A model generated the notes under the pieces. It saw only the letters and a list, made by a program, of their open reading frames with translations, made no database searches and was not told the DNA's origin. A stretch of DNA of 64,000 nt from Aquilaria yunnanensis (Eukaryota > Streptophyta > Magnoliopsida > Malvales > Thymelaeaceae): positions 79,402,501 to 79,466,500 of the forward strand of contig CM077593.1 of the NCBI GenBank assembly GCA_039654915.1. Reading direction: 5' to 3'. Numbering within the stretch: position 1 is the first letter of the stretch; every line of letters starts with the position of its first letter. This document shows positions 57,233 to 64,000 of the stretch, piece by piece. A program made the translations under genes and the position numbers.

Positions 57233-59414
57233 TGATGCACATCAACAAAGCACCCTTATGCGCATTCTAGAGTTCTTGAAGACATTGAAGCTAAGGAGCT
57301 CAAATTGGCACATTCAAGCATCTTTTAGAGATCCCATGCCTAAGTTCAAAAAAAAGTGGATTTTTTATGGTCTCTACCCAACAAGTGACTTTATCTATCA
57401 AGTTCTAGCCTTTCCATGTGAGAAAACTAACCTATGTCTCAAGGAAAGGCCATGACACCAATGAAAGCATCAAACTACAACTAGAAGCCTTAAAGGTGCA
57501 AGTTCAAGCTCAACGGTTTTATTCACATTCAAAAGGAGCTATTTCAATTCAATATGCCTTTATTAAGTTATTTTCTAGCTATTCAAGCCAAGAGAAGGTA
57601 GCATACTTGGAAGGAGGACAAATGGCTAATTTCTTATTTCATCATGCTCAAATAAAGCCTAAAGGAAGTCTGAATTGTATCAATTCAAATTTATGGTACC
57701 AAGGGCTTATATTAGGCTTTATTATAGCATTTTTGGTCATATTTTATGCAAGGAAAACCCATCCAATAGCTTGCATATGTTCTACACACCTAGGCACACA
57801 ATTCCAATGCTTAGAGCCCACATATCACCCTTTGAGACCCTTTTTGAGTCATCTTATGCCATTTCTTCATACGGCAAGCTTTTTCATGCCCGAAAGCTCA
57901 AGGAATCTACAAAATTTCATTTTGAAGATCTTCAAGCTAGAGGAACCTTAGAGAAATTTCCGGACCTAGGAGGCACAAGCCTAAACCCCAAGTGACATAT
58001 AATGTGCACCTGAGTGCACACCTTGGGAGTTTTTTAGGCTAAATAATTTTTAAGGCTTTATTTTTGTTATTTTCCAATTTAATTATGTTATTTAGTTTAT
58101 TATTTAGCATGGAAACTCATTTTGAGCACATGGGAGTTTAATTGGCTGAATTTCCCACATGTTTGTGACCAAACTAAGTTTCAAACCCTAGTTTGACTAG
58201 GATTTTTTTTTTCAACTAGGTTTAGGATTTCTCTTGCTTTGAAGGTTGAAAAACCCTAGTTTTCTAGACAATAAATAGTTTCCACTTGTAAACTCATAGA
58301 TTAGAATAATAAAATATTGCTTGAGCATTATTTTTTTGGGTTCTTTGAGAACTTACCTTGGTGTATAAGAAAGCTTGGCGTTTGATGGCCGAAGTGCCAT
58401 CGCCCTGACTACTGATTTTCAGGGGAGGAGGCCACACGCCTGACATATATGACCTCGGAAGCCCCATCGCACCGACCTCGGAAATTTGCCATATTGCCTC
58501 TCCCTCGGAAGACGAATGAACCCACTTCGGAAGAGTGGATAACCCCGGAGAGACGGTATCACCCCGGGAAGAGGTCCCTGTTCGTCCCACTAAAAAGTAA
58601 CGTCGGCCGAAGGGACTTCGGCGGAGCGATGCGGGACACAAAGGAGCCTCTGACATGTCCACCTGTGTGCACCAGATGTTGACCTCAAGCATTCTGACAG
58701 GCCACTGTAGTCCGTGCTCTGGCACACTGAGACACGACTCTCGACAAATCACTGCCCGAGAAAGCCTGCACGCGGCTGGCCCCTTTTTCTGCTTAGAGGT
58801 ATGGATGGCATCTGTCCATACACGTGTCACAATCAGAGGGGCCTATTTTCCCCTATTTATAGCAGGAAAGGCTCCTGAGAAAAGGGGGCCTAAAGAAGAC
58901 TCCAAAGTTCTAGCCTTCTCTTGTCTCTAAGAACATGCCGGAAAAACGCCTCCGGCGAGATTCTTTCCCTTCCATGCATACCAGAGAAACCCTCCCGGCA
59001 AATCTATTTTGTGCTTACCCTTCGTCATTTAAAAGCATTGACTTGGGCGTCGGAGGCTCCTCCCCGGAAAACCACTCCGGGGACCTCCTAACCCCTGTTT
59101 TCTCTGTTTTTCAGGCTGGACCACCCGAGGGCGTCCCATTTCTCAGGCTCTCTCCAGCACCAGGAACCTTCTTCGGCCACCACCATCCATCACCAGACGG
59201 CCACGCGCGACATTCAACCATAGACCACGGCGGAAACACAAATGATGGCGAACGCCACGCCATCAGCGTTCTTTGTTCTTTTTATACTTTTTGTTTCTAA
59301 CCGCAAGCTAGTTAGGGGTGGGCATCAAATTTTAGTCTCTTAGATTATTGTTTTGGGAACTTTTTAGCATCTTGGACATGTTTCTTGGTCCTTATACTAA
59401 CGGCGTTTGCATCA
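57233..59414 (+). repeat. 3' LTR of F, with nested solo LTR H
   Basis: It aligns with 52,639-53,942 up to about 58,377 and again from 59,271, ending TTTGCATCA. H fills the gap. Confidence 0.85.
58383..59265 (+). repeat. Tat-type solo LTR H (883 bp), TSD GCGTT
   Basis: TGATGGCCGAAG...CGCCATCA, flanked by GCGTT at 58,378-58,382 and 59,266-59,270. GC-rich against its AT-rich host. It shares with A1/E LTRs the tip hairpin (58,384-58,401), a TATA box near 58,854, and the U5 block GGGCGTCGGAGG plus stem-loop (59,061-59,083). Distinct subfamily from A1/E. Confidence 0.9.
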
Positions 59415-61640
59415 AATCTAATATAATTGGACGTTAGAAAAGCAATATTAGATATTAAAATAAGAGCACTTAAAACCAGTTTAGCCAATATATGATACCA
59501 ATTTTACATACACTATGCACCATTTTAGGCACACATTGGGTAGCACTATAAATGAAATTAGTCAATACTATAGACAAGATAAGATACTATTATAGATGAG
59601 ATTAAATATTATTATAGATGATATTAGGGACTAACTAATTTATACACTATCCTAACATAATTAGATACTAGAAAAAGCATTATTTGATACTATTATAGAT
59701 GAGATTAGATATTGCTACATATGAGGTCAAAGACTAGTTAATTTATATACCAACCTAATATAGTTAAACACCAAAAAAATAATCATAGACATCAAAACAA
59801 CAGTATTAGACAACAGAATAACAAGCTTAGACACCGAAGTAACTAATGTTTACACCTATCCAACATAATTAGATGCTAGAAAAGCATTACTAGAAAATAG
59901 AATAATAGTCCTAAACACTAGAACACTAGTACTAGAGACTAGAATAACAGTACTAGACATCATACTAACTAATTTATCCACTGATCTAACATAATTAGAC
60001 ACTAGAAAAGTAGTATTGGGCACTAGAATAATAGTTCTAGGCATCAATTCAGCCAATATATTACAACAATTCTAGATACATTGACTACCATAATTAGACA
60101 TCAAAAAACCACCACAAATGCTAGAACAGCATTGCTAGAACAGGAATGCTAGACACTAGAAAGTAGTCTTAGGCACCATGTTCAGTAATTTATACACCAA
60201 CCTAAGATAATTTGTGATGAAGGACCAGCAAGCTCAAGGACATCCAAGGACACTTTGTAGATCAACACGAGATCTATAAAAGTGAAGAAGGCAAAAGAGA
60301 TACTAGGAGCACTCTAAACCCTAGTTTTGGAGCATGTGGAGCCTAATGTAAGCATACAAGCTTTTCGCAAGCCAAGAAGTATCTAGGACCTAAATTCATT
60401 CATTTCCATAAATATTATGAAAATTTGAGCTATAAAATATTAGAAATCTTGGCCGTACATACGAGGCCCAAACCTAAGCTCCATGGAGCCCTAAGGGTAT
60501 GCCCAAGAGCCCCGTTGGAGCCCCACCTAGCCATTTTTCTGTGGCTGTGTGATTTTTCCAGTTTTTATTGGTTAGTTCATGTTTTATACATGTCTTTAGG
60601 TTAAGGAAGAAATTTTTGGCACATGTTACTTATGCCACACGAATTCCATATACAGAATGTTAAAAGCGCATTTTTAAACCCTACTAAAAATAGGTTTACT
60701 TCTTTTGTTTAGTTTAGGGTTCCTGGTCCATCTAGACTTTGGCCGGTTACCCTAGATTAGAATACTATAAATAGGGCTTGTAATTTGTGGTGTATACATT
60801 GCTCAATAATATTACAAGTCATTTTGCACAAATTTTATCTTTCCTGCTCTATCTCAACTCCTTGATGTACTTATGCTTCAAGTTCTTTTCCAATCAAATT
60901 TCTTCTAATTTATCTTCTATAATTCTTCTTGTCATCCTTGATTATGTTTCTAACTTCCTTTCTTTCTTAATCAGTGTCTTATTCTTGGACAATGTTTGGA
61001 GAGTAAGCAAGTCGGGTACTCCTTAGAAATTTAGTATCTTGGGCAACAAACAATCCATCAATGAGACTCTAGAAAGGCATTACTAGATGCTAGAATGTTA
61101 GTTCTAGATATCAAAACAATAGTATTAGACACTAAGGTATTAGTATTACACACAGGACTACCTAATTTATACACTAGCCTAACACAACTAGAAACTAGAA
61201 AAGTAGTACTAGACACTAGAATAACAGTTCTAAACACTAGTTTAGCTAATATATGACATCAATTCTACATATACTACACACCGTTGCAAACATACATTGA
61301 ATAACATTATAAATGAAATTAGATAATGCTATAAACAAGATTAGATATTATTATAAATGAGATTAGAAACTATTATAGATGAGATTAGAGACTAACTGAT
61401 TTATACACCAAACCTAACATAATTAAACACAAAAAAAAAATTCTAAATGCTAGAATAGTAGTACTAGACACTAGACTATAACTAAGTTATGCACCAACCT
61501 ATCATAATTAGATATCAGAAAACAATACTAAACAATAGAACTATAGTTCTAGATACCAGAACAACAGTTCCAAACACCAGTCCATGCAATATTTGATATC
61601 AATCCAACATACACTACACACTAAACTGCAATACCTAGCA
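59415..61640. repeat. Degenerate nested tandem array, right part
   Basis: Marker AATTTATACACCAACCTAAC-TAATTAGA recurs near 59,636, 59,738, 59,848, 59,968, 60,187, 61,158, 61,398 and 61,486, i.e. steps of about 90-125 bp or double that. Between markers shorter ~21-bp words of the type TAGACACTAGAATAACAGTA recur. Interrupted by solo LTR 60,215-61,060. Confidence 0.7.
60215..61060 (+). repeat. Solo LTR in the tandem array (846 bp)
   Basis: TGATGAAGGACC...CAATCCATCA interrupts the repeat pattern, with TATA box CTATAAATAGGG near 60,768. The flanks ATTTG / ATGAG agree at 3 of 5 bases. No coding. Confidence 0.55.
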
Positions 61641-62705
61641 TTTTCATTTGAAAATGAGAGGTTTTTTTCTATGGAAATAAATAAAATCTTAATCCTTATT
61701 TTCTTTTATGAATATAGAGATTTATTTAAGATAATAACTCTTTCCCCTAATAATAACTACCATATGTACTCCATAATTACATATATTTCTTTAAAATGGT
61801 AACTTCACATCCCTTAATAATAACTACATAAAACTGTTCACTAGTTATGGTTGGTCCTTCCATATGCTTCCTTTTATCTCATGTGGACGAAAATATTTTT
61901 TTTTCAGAAAAATCCTATGTTGTTCTAATTTGTTCTCTTAATTTTAGAATTTAACAACTAATAACTTATTTTCATCAATTAGGCTCCCTGTTAGTCCAAG
62001 GGGTCAAACATGTCGACAAGCCTGCTGCAGTATAGGATTTGTGCTAGATTCATGATTCTAGACCCTAAATGCTAAACCAAAGCTCTGAACCCTAAACAAC
62101 CATCTAATGGTGGTAGGATTAGCAAGCTTCCACCGCAAATCTAGTTCAATCCTCAAACCAAAAAATAGAGCTAATTCATTTTAACTTAAGTTAGCGTAAT
62201 CTAAGATAGCTTTTGCCTAGATCCGATTTCATTTGAAAGCCAATATTATGTAGGTATAATAATTTTTATAATTTTTACGTCCTCCAAAAAATGTTAACTT
62301 TCCTTGATAGTACAACACTGATTAATTTCATCTACCCTAGTAACAAATAATGCTATGAATGACCAAGCTAGCTATTGAAAAAAAAATTGCTAATTTTTTT
62401 TTACATAACCTAGTTATCATCGAATATCACCACGACTTCAACATATGGAATCGAACTATGCAAACTTACTTAAAATCATTAGCATTGTCTATTATTCATT
62501 GGTTGCATATGATCTCCTAACTTAACACAACTATTCTTATATTCGCCTAATAGATGAATTTTTTTAGAAAATTTAGTTTTTTTTAAGGATAGATGAATTG
62601 AATTACTAGTTTTACTCTTTTATACATGAAAATTGAAAATTAAATTGTTAAGCCAATAATGTATTGATTTTGAAAAGATATATTATTTTGATGACTTTTG
62701 ATTCA
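61641..62705. other. AT-rich DNA, no gene seen
   Basis: No supported feature; short ORFs only. Confidence 0.5.
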
Positions 62706-62914
62706 TTTTTTTTATTCAAAAGCATTATTCACGTTTATATAGAGATATATATTATTATAGTAATTAGGAAAGGGGCATGTCGGCTTTTTTAGGATCAAAA
62801 TGCCAGCTGAACCAACTTTTGTAAGATATATTAAATGAAGTAGGGAGACTGGGATTTGAACCTTGGACCTCCCATATATTCCTGAGATCTTTTAGCAACT
62901 AAGTCAAGGGCTAG
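62706..62914 (-). mobile_element. Possible tRNA-derived SINE
   Basis: The minus strand starts TAGCCCTTGACTTAGTTGCT (weak box A) and has GGTTCAAATCCC (good box B, 62,851-62,862) about 40 bases on, then about 140 bp of body and an A8 tail (62,706-62,713). No TSD recognised. Confidence 0.45.
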
Positions 62915-64000
62915 GTATTTAAAGCAATGTTAAATGTAATAAATATTTTTCTAAAAGGAACATATTTATGAAGTTGTTTTAAAAGATAAATATTGAAAAG
63001 CATTTTTATAGGAAAAATAAAATTATATTTCCTCATACCATTGCATATGCACACATGAATATAAATTAATTTAATGAAAATGGAAAAGAGTATTAGAATC
63101 ATAACAAGGAATGGTCAAAATAGTCCTATGACTTTTGCAACTTTTCTCACTAAGCCCTATAACTTCTTGAGTTTTTATTTCAGTCTTATAGGGTCAAAAA
63201 CTTTGTCAATGTTTGTCCTAATTAAAGGGTCCTGACGGGAAATCCTATATGGCACTTGACGACCAATATTTCTTGCCCAGTTGGCAAAAGTGGTCTTGTC
63301 CTTTTGCCCAGTTATCAAAAGTGGCAATTTTATCTAGCCTAGTTGGCACAAGTGGGGCTGTTCGAAGCATAAAATGCACCAAAAGCAAGGCTTAAGTGTT
63401 GCTCAATAAACAGAGCTAAAGTATGGGAGATTTGGGGCAGGGAAATTTTTTGGAAAGGGTGAATGGTTGTGGTGGGTGAGGAATGGCAATGCCATCGACT
63501 TGTAACAGTTCAAATGATGATGGTGATGAAGTTTGAAAATGGATGTTGAAGCCTTTGGTGATAACAATGTGGATGGAAATAAGTGCAAGCAAAAGATATT
63601 CTTAGTGTCCAAGGAACTTGAAAAACTGGACTTCAAATGTTTTTACTAGATCAATGACCCGCTGCCACCATAGCTGATGAGGATAATTTTTGGTGTGCCT
63701 AAGGTTGAAGGAAGCATATACTCAGAATGTTGAAGTAGGGGCAAGTAAAGCAAAAACAGAGGTAATGTAAGCAGAGGCTAAGGCAAAAGCAAAGGTGATT
63801 GAGGTAAATGCAAGGATGGCATGTTAAAGATAGAATTGGTGGCAAGATGAAAAAAAATGATGATGTACAAGTCATTTGTGTTGATATTGGATGAGCTGTT
63901 TATTTTTGTACTAATGTGAGAATACAATATGGTCTGTGTTATAGTTGGTGCAGTGCAATGTAGTGGTAGTTGTGTTCAAAGGCTTTGGTAACAATCTAAG
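62915..64000. other. Unassigned DNA at the right edge
   Basis: 63,110-63,240 has 'GTCCTATGACTTTTGCAA'-type sentences common in plant transposon ends. 63,273-63,360 holds a small repeat. A purine-rich plus strand follows. No gene supported. Confidence 0.4.
63273..63360 (+). repeat. Three degenerate ~30-bp repeats
   Basis: GCCCAGTTGGCAAAAGTGG recurs near 63,275, 63,306 and 63,337 with changes. Confidence 0.55.

Larger units (their letters stand above)
52639..59414 (+). mobile_element. Decayed gypsy element F
   Basis: Left LTR 52,639-53,942, right LTR 57,233-59,414 (with an 883-bp solo LTR inside), PBS after the left LTR and purine tract AAGGAGGGGGA before the right one. Flanks AATAT (52,634-52,638) and AATCT (59,415-59,419) form a TSD with one change. 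The 3.3-kb interior keeps a protease-like part but no RT, RNase H or integrase was found, so it is a deleted or non-autonomous member. Confidence 0.85.

Noticed and set aside
63403..63636. 77-residue minus-strand ORF with a His run as a small gene
   Set aside because: No signal peptide, domain or promoter support; ATG and length are compatible with chance.

Overview
This window is repeat-dense, gene-poor nuclear DNA from a flowering plant, probably a eudicot and probably pericentromeric or other heterochromatin. The evidence is stacked Ty3/gypsy LTR retrotransposons primed by initiator-tRNA-Met-like sites, plant L1-type LINEs, hAT, Stowaway and Mutator-like DNA elements, and no recognisable host gene in 64 kb. 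Species cannot be told from the sequence.

Left part (1-29,653) is a nest of LTR retrotransposons whose order can be read from target-site duplications (TSDs). Element B0 (minus strand, 5' LTR at 28,773-29,653, 3' end beyond the left edge) is the oldest host. B0 is cut by element B (6,265-25,358, TSD GGTGC). B is cut by element D (12,184-24,027, TSD GCGTT/GCGTC), which is large, long-LTR and non-coding. B0 also received a Tat-lineage element A2 ending at 5,843, and A2's LTR received a second, oppositely oriented Tat element A1 (1-5,342).

A1 is the most interesting object. Downstream of pol it carries a 4 x 55 bp tandem repeat and then, on the opposite strand, an apparently intact four-exon gene (1,094-3,540) for a 733-residue protein, with its own TATA box. 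A second, minus-oriented copy of this family (element E, 45,225-48,856, TSD CTTCT) has two LTRs and only the first part of that antisense gene.

Middle part (29,654-41,122): low-information AT-rich DNA, a hAT-type MITE with a perfect 8-bp TSD (33,577-34,115), a long-inverted-repeat element (34,411-36,239) containing a second hAT-like element that in turn contains Stowaway MITEs, a LINE fragment (37,434-39,660) and a solo LTR (39,895-41,122).

Right part (41,123-64,000): one decayed LINE (41,640 to about 51,500) split by solo LTR G (42,140-44,925, TSD CCCTT) and by E. Then comes a degenerate tandem-repeat array (52,440-61,640) interrupted by element F (52,639-59,414, TSD AATAT/AATCT), whose 3' LTR holds a Tat-type solo LTR H (58,383-59,265, TSD GCGTT), and by another solo LTR (60,215-61,060). 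The last 2.4 kb has a possible tRNA-derived SINE and little else.

Almost all gag-pol reading frames here are broken by stops, frameshifts or lost catalytic residues. The exceptions are the A1 pol end and the A1 antisense gene.
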